A stretch of 64,000 nt of DNA from Nageia nagi. Lineage: Eukaryota > Pinophyta. The position numbers and the translations under genes were made by a program. The first letter of the stretch is position 1, and every line of letters starts with the position of its first letter. The notes below the pieces were generated by a model. The model was not told the DNA's origin and did not search any database. It was given only the letters and a program-made list of their open reading frames with translations. This document shows positions 11,990 through 24,059 of this stretch, in pieces. The stretch spans positions 55,614,001-55,678,000 of the forward strand of contig JBITNC010000001.1 in assembly GCA_050084985.1 (NCBI GenBank). The letters run 5' to 3'.

Positions 11990-13912
11990 ACACACAATTG
12001 ATGAATCAAATATAATATATATATATTTAAAAATACTAATGTATAATGATGGATGGAACCATGTCCATATGCCTACTCTACTGATGGGCACTATTGCCAC
12101 TACTAGTAGTATCCTTGATCCTGGGCCTAATCCTACTGCTACTACCACTAGCTCTTGATATAGAAACTCCACCAAAAATTGTGCTGGTATTGATCCCTTG
12201 AGAGGATAAAAGTAATTTTTCCTCTCATATTTTACCCTCAAAGTGGAAATCTCTTCCTCCTTCTACTTTAGTCTCTCAACTTGGCTCTGCATGAATACCC
12301 ATTTTTATTAGGTGGTGGCATGGTAAGTCTCTCTTGAAGGCTCTTTACAAAGCATTCCAAGCTAGCAATTTGGGCATCCTTAGTTGCAAGGGTTGCCTAC
12401 ATACTCATCACCTAACCCTCAAAAGGCTTAAGCCTCTCAACTTCAACCTCTAAGGTCACCACTCTAGTGTCAACCTCACCTACAACACATGAAACCTTTC
12501 ATTATTCCTCAATTCATATGGATAACAAAAATTGAAAATTTAAATCTATGGATTGATTTTAATTTTTACTTGGTACTAAGGGTATAACTTTTGCAAGAGC
12601 TACTAATCCTAGCATTGCTATCTCTCCCTCATGTGCTAAAATACCATGTATGGAATTGTTCACCTGGTAGGGATCATCATCTGATGATCCCTCATTCGCT
12701 AGCTCTGCATCCCCATCATCATCCTCATCCATGCCAAGGTTGGCAGTAAGAACTTAGTACCACTAGGCCATGTACTTTGGAGCCAATTTAAGATCCATGG
12801 ATACCTCTGTTGCCCATATCATACCCTCAGTTCCTCCCATGTCACCTACCATGTTGGTATGATTGGTGATGCCTCTACTGTATCCTGCTCTATCATATAT
12901 CTCTTGTAATAGACATGATCTATAGGAACATCCTATTAGATGCCAAAATATCTAAGAACTCTTTGAGGAAGGTAATGCTCCACCATCTTCCTCTTGGTTT
13001 GGAGGAAAACCTCCTAGTGCACCCATTTGAGATGATGGGCATCATTGTACCATACCAAATTGACATAGGCTACCCAAACTATGTCAACTACCTACATCCC
13101 ATCCATATCTCTCCATATAGACTCCAAAGAGTGAGGGTACTTGTATCCTTTGGCTTTAGACACCTAACATGTCAAGGCTATCTCTCTTGGATCTAATCAT
13201 ACCTACTATAGTCCCATCAGTTTGATCATTATAATCCTCTCATATGCCCACACCTAGAGTAGGCCTGCGTGAGCTATGGTGAGGTTGAACTTATCCATGC
13301 TCATAAAGTTAGACAAGTCCTAGTACAATTGGGCCAACACTATAGGACCCTAAGCAAACTAAGTGCTCTTGGCACAAATCTCCTAGACTACCCAAAAATG
13401 TCCTAAGGGAAAGGAGGAGCTTCCCTTATCAATATAAAGATATGTCATGATAATGGAAGCTATTAGTAATATCAAATGTTTGCTTGGATGGGAAAACTAA
13501 TAAACATCTACCAATCAAGTAGCTCAATGCTCCCAATTATGATCCTCCTTTCCCATTAACCAAAGAAATAGTTGGTCCTATATCTGGATGTCAAAAACCT
13601 CCATCTAGTGAATGAACCTCCTCCTAACAAGGATTCCCCAAACCTTGTAAACATATATCAAAGTAACACTCATTTCACCTAGGGGTAGGTGAAAGGTGTT
13701 ACAATTTGGGTCCCATCTCTCTACCAATATGGTGAGGAGGGGTATGTCTTGTTGGATGTGTCCTATAATTGCTAGATTTTCCAAACTAATTTATATCAAG
13801 ATTCCACTCCCTCGATTTTCCATCTACCAAGTAAATGCCTTCTCTAAAGTGATTATGGACATGGAACCACCTCAAATAAGCACCTTATGTCCTTGTAAGG
13901 TTAATTAAATTT
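11990..13912 (-). pseudogene. Antisense ORF with plant mobile domain-like region
   Basis: On the minus strand, from 13,912 downward, the translation contains VERWDPNCNTFHLPLGEMSV, closely resembling the start of the plant mobile domain (aminotransferase-like PMD), then YLIGRCLL and LYEHG-like blocks over about 13,890-12,900. An acidic linker (MDEDDDGDAELANEGSSDDD) lies at about 12,735-12,675. A coiled-coil-like heptad region (VVTLEVEVERLKPFEG ... KDAQIASLECFVKSLQERL) lies at about 12,460-12,330. Stops and frameshifts break it. PMD sequences are known in plant transposable elements and a few host silencing factors. Its antisense position inside a gag-only element suggests capture, or an accessory ORF of the family. 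The plus-strand open frames at 12,915-13,196 and 13,696-13,908 are its shadows. Confidence 0.6.
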
Positions 13913-13915
13913 AGA

Positions 13916-16007
13916 ATGAATTCCTCACAAAATTAAAGTATAAATATGCAATGTACATTAATAAAAATTATAAAATAATCACATATAGTGTGCTCAAATA
14001 GAAGGGGTCAAATATATTCACCAACATAACCCTTACTACCCATCAAAGGATGACCTACATCCCTCTAATCATCGTTTGCCATGTGAGGAGTGAGGTCGAA
14101 ATGGAAATGAAGACCAATAGGGGGAAAAACTCAATAATAGTCAATGCTACTGGCAATCAAACTAATAATCAATCATACCATGCTCAAATGGGGGTTTGGA
14201 TGGTGATAGGTGGCTCAGAGCTCGAATGACAAAAGAAGACAAGTGAAAATTACCACTTGAAGTTAACATTTTTCTTTTATATGGCTAGATTTTAACACTA
14301 AACCCTAAGGCCTCCTTCACATTACATTTTTGATGCTAAAAACTCATATTTTACATCCTTAATGTAGGTGGAAATATTTTAAATGGTTGTGGTTTCTTTT
14401 TTAAAAACTAATTTGCCTATTTTTACATCATCAACGATGTCTTTTTCTATGAATTGATTTATGATTTGATGATCATCATTCCAAAATGATAAATTCTTTT
14501 ATTTTCCTAATATAAATAATTTATTGCTTTGAGATTGATCAAAATTTTATTATTTCCATTTTCTTATGATAAATAAACATCGCTAGTAGTGTGATATTCA
14601 TCAAACTAACAAAGCTTTCAAAGGCACTACTTCAATTCACCATATTTTACTTCAAATTAATTGCATATTGTCACAATGAGATACTCGAAACTAATACATT
14701 TTTTATTGATTAAATCAGATTTAATTAAATCTATGCATACATTTTTAATTTTTGTAGATATGAATATTGTACAATGCTATATTATCCAAATGTCTTATTT
14801 TATGACTAATTGAATATGATGACTTTTTATTATGCCTAATTCCTCCAATATAATGTCACTAGTGGCGTGGAAAACTTGATGTTATGCATCTTGTAAAACA
14901 AAAATTTTACTTTTGCATTATGAATTGATTTATAGAGTCATTATTTTATGACTATACATCTTTACAGGAAAAATGAGTATATAGCCATTTATTGTTATTT
15001 TATAATTTATTTTGAACATTCCTTTGATACATATCAATGTTGTTATACTTATTTTTCAATGCAAAATGGCTTATGTCATTGTTAATTGGATCTCTTTTTA
15101 ATTTTTCAACTAGAAATTGAGTATTTCATGCCACCAATGGTGTGCCATTGATATAAAATTCTCCCACTTGGGGCATATTGAAATTTTGTTAAAACTCTAA
15201 TTGTTCTTTTCATATTATCATGTATTCTCCATGATATGTGTTTCATGATCATATTTTTTGAAGATATTGTTGAATAATTTTAGGCAATGGATGCTGCTAG
15301 TAGCATGTGTTTAGTATACAATAGTTAATGCAACTTAAAAATTTGGCAATATTAGACCACTACTTCTTTATATATATGGTACATTATCAATATTGAAATG
15401 ATATTGTTTCTACTAAAAAATATATTAAAGCCATGATCACTCCATAAGAAACATATCTTATCAATTGTAGGATTGTTTCAAGATTGACTCATTAAAATTT
15501 CTCATTAGCTTGCTATTTATAGACTATAAGTTATTCATTACAGTAGTCTATACAAGCCTAATGAATTAAAAAGGACCCCATGTGCTTGCCTTTCATATAC
15601 TATGCCTTTTCTATTGTAGTAGTCTATGTATCATAGTTTATAACACTATGAATCACATCAGCCATAGTGATATATTGTATATTATATTTATTTCATCCTT
15701 GTTATTTACATTGCTTATTCTTTCATGGATTATATCTATATGGGTATATGTTTTTTTATTCCTACAGGATTTTTTTTGGGTGGGTAGGATTGGCATCAAT
15801 TGCTCACCTCATAGAGGGATTCCTATTTTTGGCTTGATTATCCAATGTAGCATACGCTAGGGGAAACCAAGACCAAAAGGGGTCAAGAAATAGACCATAC
15901 TCAATGCATTGATCAAAATAGGGAAGTCTATTTTATTATTGAAAATCTTTCTCTCTTCTCTATACTTCTTTGGATTATGCAATTTCAACTCTTATCATTA
16001 CATATCC
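13916..16007. other. Noncoding 3' interior of the gag-only element
   Basis: About 2.1 kb of A+T-rich sequence with no recognisable domain. It includes a string of loosely similar segments in which GCTAGTAGTGTG or CCACCAATGGTGTG-like words recur (14,430; 14,580; 14,868; 15,130; 15,293). The hydrophobic open frame at 15,582-15,860 has no family resemblance and looks fortuitous. Confidence 0.5.
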
Positions 16008-16021
16008 AAAGAGGGGCAAAA
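16008..16021 (+). other. Polypurine tract of the gag-only element
   Basis: AAAGAGGGGCAAAA directly abuts the 3' LTR start at 16,022, with a single pyrimidine inside the run. Confidence 0.8.
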
Positions 16022-16713
16022 TATAGATGCCTAAAAATGATTTATTATTTATTTAATAAATCATATTTAGAGTCATTTAATGATTAAAAAGAAATACCAT
16101 GTGCTAGGAATAATTTTTATCATATACCATGGTTTATATTTTAAATTATCTTGAATATAGGAAAGATTATTGTTATTGCTACGTGTCAGCTTTTGCTCTA
16201 TTTTTTTCCCTTGTAGGTTATAAATATGGGAGTAAAGATTAACATCCCTATCAAATATCTTTAATAGGTGGTTATCCTAAACATAAAACTTACAATTTCT
16301 CTTGACATCACCTATCTTGAGAATTTGTGATACTCTCTAAGCTTTGCTATCTCTCTCTTGCATGACACACTAAACTTTGAATCCAATGCCATGAATGATA
16401 TGCCACTTCTACGTAGTTGATAATGCGCTCCTTCTATATTGGGAGGTACATATTTTGAGGAACAAATTGTGATTCAATTCTAGAGAATATCTATTATGAG
16501 CTTGTCTAAAGTTCGATCATAATCCTCTAAAGATTCATTGTTGTTCTATTCTTGAGGATTATACACATACTGATAATTGGCCTCACTCTATATCAGGTTT
16601 TATATGTTCATGTATATCTATTATAATATGATATAGAGCTACTTATCATTGTGCCCATATACCATTTATTTATTTTTGTATTTATTTATTAATTACACAT
16701 TTTTGGGTCTACA
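16022..16713 (+). repeat. 3' LTR of the gag-only element
   Basis: It matches 8,202-8,929, begins TATAGATGCC and ends TCTACA, and is followed by the GTATC target duplication at 16,714-16,718. Confidence 0.9.
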
Positions 16714-16718
16714 GTATC

Positions 16719-17061
16719 GAAATTGAAGGGATACAAAACCTCACCAAAGGTTTTTTCCTAATAAAGACTATGCCAAGTCAATCTTCGACATGGTTCATGG
16801 TATATTAGGAACTCACTCTTGGCGTTTAAAACATGGATATAAGATTTCTCTATTGATGAATGTGCCCCATTGGAAGTCCTTATCTAGGTTGAATTATTTG
16901 ATCTTCCACACTCTCTCTAGCCTTTTCTAGAAAGTATTGATTCCCCCCAGGCATTTTTGTCTATGTGGAATAACTAAGATTTTATGAGGTTTGAACCTTA
17001 AAAAGAGTCTATGTAAAAATCTATATTTACAAATATCTAAAAGATAATTTGGTGATCAATG
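16719..17061 (+). mobile_element. L1-type LINE, fragment 2 (ORF1, DUF4283-like)
   Basis: This continues the DUF4283-like reading after the gag-only insertion: IEGIQNLTKGFF, SIFDMVHGILGTHS, then in another frame DECAPLEVLIxVELFDLPHSL, which resembles the PVWVRLxxLPxxxW part of the domain with TAG for Trp. The domain is typical of plant L1 ORF1, an RNA-binding protein. The fragment ends at 17,061, where the Tat-like element is inserted. The similarity is moderate; the frame carried across two insertion sites strengthens it. Confidence 0.5.
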
Positions 17062-17519
17062 TGTATTCCTTTAGTATAACACTCAAAATTTGGGTAATTC
17101 TATTATTTTTCATTCTTCATTATTTCATTCTTTACTACTCAGGAGCTATGTATATAAGAGTACCTAGGAGGACATTATTCTTTTAAAAGTCTTCATGAGT
17201 TATAAAATTTTGCATTATTTCATTATAAATTTTCTCTCTTCTCATTTCTTTTCCTTAGGGTATCGAGAGTCATTTTTTTAGTACCAAAGAATTATGTAAA
17301 TAAGGACACCTAGGAGTTATGTCAATAAGACGTATGTCAATTTTATATTCTTTTATTCCTTAATAATTAGGAGTTGAGAGTGCCCAAGAGTCATTTCATC
17401 TTCTCCAGTATACTCAAAAAGTCATGTATGTAAAAATTCCTAAAATCATATTTATTACCTTAGAGTATTTAGGAATTGTTGGCATAAATGTCCAAAACTT
17501 GTACACATTTAGAGTTCCA

Positions 17520-18055
17520 TTTTTGAAAAATATCAACAAAGCCTGGGGATTTTGAAGGATGATATCACAAATTTTAGTAAAAATAAGCAAGTTTTGAAAT
17601 AAGCAATGATGGGTGTAGACTTTTGAAGAACATCAATAGAGCCTGATGATTTTGGGAGATGACATCATAGTTTTTTATTAGAATCAGTGGGTCCCAATAG
17701 AATTAGAATATCGATAGAGGCCAGTGATTTTGGGAGATGATGTCATAGTTTTTTATCAAAATCAATGGGTCTTAAAGCAAGTAATGATGGATGTATATTT
17801 TTTAAGAATATCAATAGAGCTTAATGATTTTAGAAGGTGATGTTACATTTTTTATGGAAATCAATGAGTACCAAAGAAATCATAATTTCAATAAAGCCTA
17901 TCGATCTCGAGAGATGACATCATGATGTTTAGCTAAAATTGGCAGGTATTGTTAGAATCAAAATATCAATAGAGCCTAGTGATTTTCAAGGATGATGTCA
18001 TAGTTTTCAATGAAAATAAGTAGGTCTCAAAAGAACTAGATCATCATTAGAGCCC
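17520..18055. repeat. Minisatellite within the 5' LTR
   Basis: About eight diverged units of roughly 60-70 bp, each with a core like ATCAATAGAGCC followed by GATTTTGGGAGATGA(C/T)(A/G)TCATA and a short variable tail. The equivalent array in the 3' LTR is at about 30,120-30,650. Confidence 0.8.
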
Positions 18056-18645
18056 AAAACAAGAACATAGAGCCCACCAAGCAAGTGAAAGAGTAGTGCA
18101 TGAGAAAGAACACCTATGTCCACTTCATCTTAAGTGTTTGACCCTTAGGGCCCTGTTAATTATCAACACCAACTCATTTCCACATAATAGTGGCAATTCA
18201 TCTCAATCTAAGTTAACATAATGTCTATCAACCATCATTACTTGGATTACTAACATCCATAGTACAGATCAATAAAGATTATAAAGAAGTAGATAGCGAT
18301 TGATAAAGCATACAACCAAATTGTACGAATCAATGTGCAATCAAATAACTACTCAATCAACTATAGTGCTACCTTCAATCAGCAATAATGTTATATTCAA
18401 TTAGCTACAGGGTCAAGGAAGGAGCAGTCAATGACATGTCAGAAGGATTATAGCTCTATGGACATGGCTAACCAGAAGATGCAAATTCCTAGATAGTTTA
18501 AATAGTTATGTTGATTAGTACTTATCCACTGTATAATCTAGAATAGTTGTAACATTTATGTAAATAGTGTTATTTTAGTTATTTCATTCAATGCCAGTAG
18601 TAATTTATATTAATAAAACCCAACCAACCAAGGGGGGAAAAGTTG

Positions 18646-18654
18646 TATAAATAG
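18646..18654 (+). promoter_or_regulatory. TATA box in the Tat-like LTR
   Basis: TATAAATAG is preserved in both LTRs (31,237-31,245 in the 3' copy), with flanking GTTG and CTAGTTTTTAGAAATTAA also conserved. This marks the probable U3/R promoter. Confidence 0.6.
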
Positions 18655-19175
18655 CTAGTTTTTAGAAATTAAGAAGGTTAGACATTTTAGCAAATTTTCT
18701 CTAATTTGTAAAAGCAATTCACATATGATAATGCAAATAGACAATGCTTTGTCCTCTTGTAAAAAAGTGTCTATTATTGCTTTTGTGAATGTTATGTGTG
18801 AAATATTTTCTTCAAATTATGGTTATGTATTATGATTGCAAGACTCCAAGTGTGAGATAGTCTATTATTCTTAATCTTGGCTATGGATTGCTTCCTATGT
18901 TGCAATCCTCAAGTTGTAAATTTCATATTTTAGTTATCTATTTGCTTATCTCTTTCCTATAACTCTCCATCTTTTTATTCCTTTCTTATTACTTTTGATC
19001 TTAAATATACATAGGAACTGGCCTATAAATCAAAGATTGAGTAGAAAACCAACATAAGTGCATCCCCACCACCTTTTCTCTTTTAAGGAACCTATCATTA
19101 CAAGAAGTGGAGAAAATAACTAGACCAAACCCTTGAGGTTATGCTATATCGATCAATAGTAGCTAGTTCCATTTT

Positions 19176-19193
19176 TGGCACACCTGGTGGGAC
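19176..19193 (+). other. Primer binding site of the Tat-like element
   Basis: TGGCACACCTGGTGGGAC follows the LTR end after TTTT. It has the form of plant gypsy primer sites that start TGGCGC, with a probable G-to-A change. The tRNA was not identified. Confidence 0.65.
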
Positions 19194-19349
19194 TTGAGCT
19201 AAATATCATATTTAATGGGCATTATTAGGCTTGATAGCCTCATCTTTTGGGTTATCAAATTGATCCTTTAATATTATAAAGTTTTTGTAACCTTATTGGT
19301 GACTTTGCTATCAACCAGTCAAAGTTTTTGAACCCTGGCACTTCCAAAA

Positions 19350-20700
19350 TGTAGACTAACTAGAAGTAGTACCAAAAATTCCCTTAGATAGCCTAGATAT
19401 CAAGAGTTGTCACATCCTCATAGGAGGATTAGAAAAAATATATCTCAAGTTGTGTCTCCTTTGATCCCTTTAAGGGCTACCCTTTATCAATTGTATTTGA
19501 CTCATTCCTAGAAAATCCTTTACCTCTTGTACATTCTCCAAGTATGGTGCAACTAGTAGATTTCCCTACTTGGAATAATAGTCATTCTTTGGTTATAGTT
19601 GATAATTCATTGCCTATACCTCAAGCAACTTTTAAATTTTTTCCTAAGTATGATGGTTCTAAAAAGATTTCATATGGGCACTATCAATATGTATTATTGT
19701 TAGCTTCAAACTTTAACATTTCTGATGAAACTATGATGATAAGGTTACTATCACACTCTTTTGAAGGCAAAGCAACTAAATGGTTTAGAACTCTCACCCC
19801 TCAATCTATAAATTCATGGGGAGAGTTGTGTTAGGCCTTGATTAAAATATTTTCTATAGATGGTAATGATATCATGTTTCTTAACCTCATAGCATGTATC
19901 AAAACACATTCACATGAATCTATTAATGATTTTAATATCAAATTTAAGAGAATATGGAAATCCATACCAGTAAGGATTAAACCAACAAATGCTCAAGCTC
20001 TAGTATATTATCAAAAATTTTCCTTCCTAACCTCAATATGCTTATTATTATGTCAAGAGATACATTCCCAGATGTTTACTAGATAGTAAATACTGTAGAA
20101 CATACCTTGGTGTCCTCTAGTAAAATGTAGCCTAGAATAATTATACCTATATTTCCAAGTTTACCTCCCAAGTAGGCTCCACAAATAGGTCATCCTGGAG
20201 TTCTAACCTTACCACCTCCTCCCAATCATACTATTCAAAATTAGCTACCAGCATTATCTGCTCTTGCATCCACAAGTATTGGTATTGAACCTAAATCTTA
20301 AGAAGAGGAGAGAATAAGGTAGTTAAAGATAACTATAAGAAATCTAACCAACAAGCTCACTCTACAAGAAAGGCAAAATCATAGTTTTAATTATAGAAGA
20401 TATGATAATCAGTATCAACTAAGATTCTAGCCCAAGGTCAACCATATAGAATAGTCTAATCCTCCTAAAATAATCGAGAATGTTGTTATGATCAATTTTA
20501 TAGATAGTGTTACTTTGGGCATTATAGAATGGTGTCCATCATCATGTTCAACTCCTCATTTTCTAAATTCATGTGTGGTATATCAACATTAGTATTTGAG
20601 GTTACATTTTTACTAGATGGTAGAACCTACTTCAAATCCTACTACTAACCTCATAATGGTTAACTTTTGGATTTTGAGATATGCTAGACAATAAACAAAT
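19350..20700 (+). pseudogene. Tat-like element gag, broken
   Basis: The capsid domain reads FKFFPKYDGSKKISYGHYQYVLLLA, RLLSHSFEGKATKWFRTL, INSWGELC, then a TAG where Gln is likely, and continues in the same frame to 20,086 (ESINDFNIKFKRIW). A degenerate zinc-knuckle (WCPSSCSTPHFLNSC) lies at about 20,530-20,575, followed by a Gln/Pro-rich linker to about 20,900. The frame is open upstream of the ATG at 19,544, so the true start is nearer 19,350. It would build the virus-like particle. Confidence 0.8.
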
Positions 20701-21099
20701 TGTGTTTAAACTAGAGCAACTTCTTCAGCAACCCCATAGTAGCGTCAAGCCACTCAGTAGTGTCGATCTCCCACTCAAGCCTAACCTAAACCTAAGAAAG
20801 TTAAAAATCCCTTAGCTCAACCTTAGAACCAACATCATCATGTCCCATTTTACCCAAGTACTATTCCATCAAGTCTAGGTACTATTTCATCAAACCTAAG
20901 TACTAGTGCCTCAAGTGAAACAAACCTCGCTACAATAAGAAAAGAAGTCCTAGAGAAAGAAAGACCTAGTACATTGAGATATCCTTTTATCACTACTTAT
21001 CATAAAAAAGGCTACTCAACATTATAGAATACATCAACAAGCAAAACCAAGTAAGTCCATCCCATATGCTCTGTATATATTATGGAAGAATTGAAGAAA

Positions 21100-21625
21100 A
21101 CACCTTCTAGGATGGCAATGTTTGATGCATTAAAGATACCAAGTTAATTAGATCTTTTGCAAGAAGCTTTAAAGTTAAAAAATAGTAAAAAGAGGATAAA
21201 TGATGAAAATCCTATCTATGTTGTGTCTGAAGTTGTCCCTCTAGCTCCAATAGGTGTAACAAGACCTCCACTTTTCTATTTATCCTTGAGATTAGAAGAT
21301 TGGGTTGTAAACAATTGTATGATTGATACTAGAGCTGCCATAACTATTATCCCTAAAGCTATTGCAAATGAAATGAAATTGTACATTACAAGATGCATTG
21401 ATAGTGTCATACAGTTAGATTCTTCCTCAATAGATATTGTTGGTAGTGTTAAAGGTGTTCAAATAACCTTGAATGCCTTTCCTGATATTCATATTTTCTA
21501 AGACATTATTGTAGTTGATCTTCCACCTCTATTCAAAATTTGTCTTTTTGGAGAATTTATTGCTAAATTGGAAGGGTACCTAACCTTATACTATAGTTAT
21601 CTTTTGCTTCCTTTCCAAATCAAAT
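21100..21625 (+). pseudogene. Aspartic protease of the Tat-like element, broken
   Basis: A segment before it (KTPSRMAMFDALKIPS) is typical of the linker between gag and protease in Tat-type elements. The protease core reads WVVNNCMIDTRAAITIIPKAIA at about 21,300-21,366: the catalytic D-T-G has become D-T-R. It ends around VDLPPLFKICLFGE (about 21,515-21,560). One in-frame TAA interrupts it at 21,499-21,501. It would cleave the polyprotein; the Gly-to-Arg change inactivates it. Confidence 0.8.
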
Positions 21626-21865
21626 AGGTGAATATTTTAAATGAAGGCACTACAATTGTTAATTTCAAGAGGATCAATGAAGTAAATTGTATAAATGATC
21701 CACAACCAATGGAGATATTTGAAATTGACATGTTAAGGGAATCACTACTAACAACTGAAGTTCTATTAGCTAATGATCTAAATTATCAAGTCACAAATGC
21801 TAGCATGGGCAATTATTATCTATATGAGAAAGTTCAACTAGTTTTAGTTACTACTGATAAAGAAC

Positions 21866-22305
21866 ATGAGGTATGGGCAATGTATTTTGATGGTTCCCAA
21901 TGTAGACATGGATGTGGAGCTAGAGTGGTCTTCAAATCTCCCAAGGGGGCTACCAAAATATCCTCCTTCTGATTCACATGGACCTATACAAACAATGTTG
22001 CTGAGTATGAAGCCCTTTATTTAGGGTTATCTAAAGTAATCAATATAGGTATTATATGCCTGATTGTCCATGGTGATTCTGAATTAGTCATTAAGAAAGT
22101 TAGAAATTAAATCAATGTAAAGCACCATTATCTAAAGAACTATAGGAATAGAGTGTGGGATTTATTGGAGTCATTTTTGGTTATCAATTTTGTATCTATT
22201 CCTAAAAGGCATAACCAAGTAGCTGATGCACTTACTAGAAGAGGAGCATGTTATAACCTTACTCATCATAAAAAAGGAGCACTTAGAGTTAAAGTTTAGT
22301 GTAGG
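21866..22305 (+). pseudogene. Additional RNase H (aRH type) upstream of the reverse transcriptase
   Basis: The translation contains all signature blocks of the archaeal/plant-type RNase H acquired by Tat-group elements: YFDGS at about 21,882, NNVAEYEAL..GL at about 21,993-22,030, HGDSELVIKKV at about 22,070, and HNQVADALTRRG at about 22,210-22,245. All four acidic residues (Asp, Glu, Asp, Asp) are visible. One TGA (position of the first residue after SSF, 21,970) and a TAA at 22,108 break it. In the Tat/Ogre arrangement I know, this domain lies between the gypsy RNase H and integrase; here it lies between protease and reverse transcriptase in the same orientation, about 0.5 kb before the latter. 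Confidence 0.85.
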
Positions 22306-22649
22306 CCTTTAGTACCTAATGTTGAAAATTTCTAGTAGGTATTTAACTCTGATGAGCATATTATCAATTTCCTTATAGATAAAGTAGTGGCTCACACTTT
22401 TTGTACTTAGGAAATGTTTGATTATTTCCAAGAATCATATGTCATTCAACTTAAAAACAACATAATGCAAAAAAGAATACTCTCTTTTGAAAGATTATTT
22501 GATTTAAAAAATTTCCTAAAGGCCAATTATTTGATCATCTTAAAGGAGAATTATGTTGAGCTGGAGGTAGAGCTTGGTAAGTACAGAAAAGTTGGTTTAG
22601 AGTGTTTTATTATAGAGAAAGCTACTATGTGTAAGATTTATCATGAGGT

Positions 22650-23500
22650 TTCCTAGGTGATTGCTTATCATGATCTTAATACATATGACAAAGACATCAT
22701 CCAACACATGGTTGAGCTTGAACCATAAGCTAAACCATATAGGCAAAAATAGAGACTCATAAATCCAAAAATAGAAGAAGTTATGAAACATGAGTTAATC
22801 AAGCTCCTTGATTCAAAAATTATTTATCCCATCAAGCATTCTTCTTGGGTTGCAAATTTAGTTCCTATGAGAAAGAAAAGTGGAGAAATTAGACTCTATG
22901 TTGATTTCAAAAAATTAAATAAAGTGTCCCTAAAAGATAATTATCCTCTCCCTCCTATGGAGCAAATCTTGCATATAGTAGCCAGAGCTCACTATTTTTC
23001 AATGATAGATGGTTATGTAGAATTTAACTAGATTTGGGTGAAGGATGAAGATTAGTTCAAAATAGCATTTACAACCAAATAGGGGACATTTGCTTTTCAA
23101 AGGATGCCATTTGATCTTTCTAATGCAAGAGCTACTTTTCAAAGAGCCATGGATCATGCATTTAGCAAGCTAATAAATAAAATTATATTGATCTATCTAG
23201 ATGATATCACTATCTTTTCTAGAAGTAGAAGTGATCACCTAAAACATATAATATTAATCTTTAAAAAATGCATGAAATTTAGCATTTCAATCAACCCAAA
23301 AAAGTCAATTTTTATGGTAAACTAGGGAAAGTTACTTGGCCACATTATATCAAAACAGGGGCTAGAAATTGATCTAGATAGAGTAAAAGCTATAGAAGCA
23401 TTGCCACTTCCCTCTAATAAGAAGTCCTTATAGTCATTCCTTGGTCAGATCAATTTTGTTAAGAAATTTATTAATAATTTTTTAGAAATTATATCTCAAT
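22650..23500 (+). pseudogene. Reverse transcriptase of the Tat-like element, broken
   Basis: Ordered blocks: ELIKLLDSKIIYPIKHSSWVANLVPMRKKSGEIRL, VDFKKLNKVSLKDNYPLPPM, FSMIDGYVEFN, IWVKDED followed by TAG (Trp or Gln expected) and FKIAF, MPFDLSNARATFQRAM, then an intact YLDD box at about 23,197-23,208, and LLGHIISKQGLEID. In-frame TAGs at the expected Gln and Trp positions are the main lesions; the active-site Asp pair is kept. A coding linker at 22,414-22,656 joins it to the aRH. Confidence 0.9.
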
Positions 23501-24020
23501 AACTTTAATGCTAAACAAAGATGTATTTTCCTAGTCTTGTGAAGCAAAAGTAACCTTCAAAGAGATAAAAAAAGGCTATAACAAAAGCTCTTATGCTTAA
23601 AAACCCTAATATGTCAAAAAATTTCATCATGCGCACATGGAGTAGAAAAGAGCATTGTTGCAATTTTTGCATAGAAGGATGACAATAATGAAGAACATTT
23701 GATTGCTTTTCATAGTCAAACACTACATCAACATTAGAAAAGGTACTCATTTATTGAGAAATAAGTGTTTTCCATTATGAAAGGATTTAAAAAGTTCAAG
23801 TATTATGTCTCCCATAATAAAATTCTTATATATACTATTCATCTAGATGTAAGAAATTATATTATACAAGGAGATCTAGGTGAAGGAAAAGTTGGTTGGA
23901 TTACTAAAATAATAGAATATGATATAGAGATCAAGCTAAATAAGGTGATCAGAGGTAGGGCTCTCTATGAAAGTATGGTTAAAGCTTCACATATGATTGC
24001 TCTTATGGAGGATGGGTAGC
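23500..24020 (+). pseudogene. Degenerate gypsy RNase H of the Tat-like element
   Basis: This follows the reverse transcriptase directly. The last part is clear: VFSIMKGFKKFKYYVSHNKI, VRNYIIQGDLGEGKVGWITKIIEYDIEI and RGRALYESMV match the inactive gypsy RNase H of Tat-type elements. The first half is frameshifted. Loss of catalytic residues here is normal in elements that carry the additional RNase H. Confidence 0.7.
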
Positions 24021-24059
24021 AACTTAATTAGGAAAGTGATTGGTTAAGCAAATTATGGT

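Larger units (their letters stand above)
8202..16713 (+). mobile_element. Non-autonomous LTR retrotransposon with gag but no pol (TR-GAG type)
   Basis: Two related LTRs (8,202-8,929 and 16,022-16,713) share TATAGAT starts and TCTACA ends; the start was probably TGTAGA, giving inverted termini. They are flanked by a perfect GTATC duplication. Inside are a primer-site candidate, a gypsy-type gag, an antisense ORF with plant-mobile-domain features, and a polypurine tract. I found no reverse transcriptase, RNase H or integrase motif in the 7.1-kb interior on either strand. Such elements depend on enzymes from an autonomous relative. It is inserted in ORF1 of the LINE. Confidence 0.85.
17062..19171 (+). 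repeat. 5' LTR of the Tat-like element
   Basis: About 2.1 kb, beginning TGTATTCC (TGTGTTCC in the partner) and ending GTTCCA. It aligns end to end with 29,663-31,760. The last 15 bp are poorly conserved, so the end could instead be GATCA at 19,155; 19,171 is preferred because the primer site then follows after four bases. It has a TATAAATAG box at 18,646-18,654 and an internal minisatellite. Confidence 0.85.

Noticed and set aside
12915-13196. Plus-strand open frames in the 12-14 kb region
   Set aside because: The recognisable protein signal is on the minus strand (plant mobile domain); these are shadows of it.
15582-15860. Hydrophobic 92-codon open frame resembling a membrane protein
   Set aside because: T-rich noncoding interior of the gag-only element gives hydrophobic translations by composition; no motif or context supports a gene.
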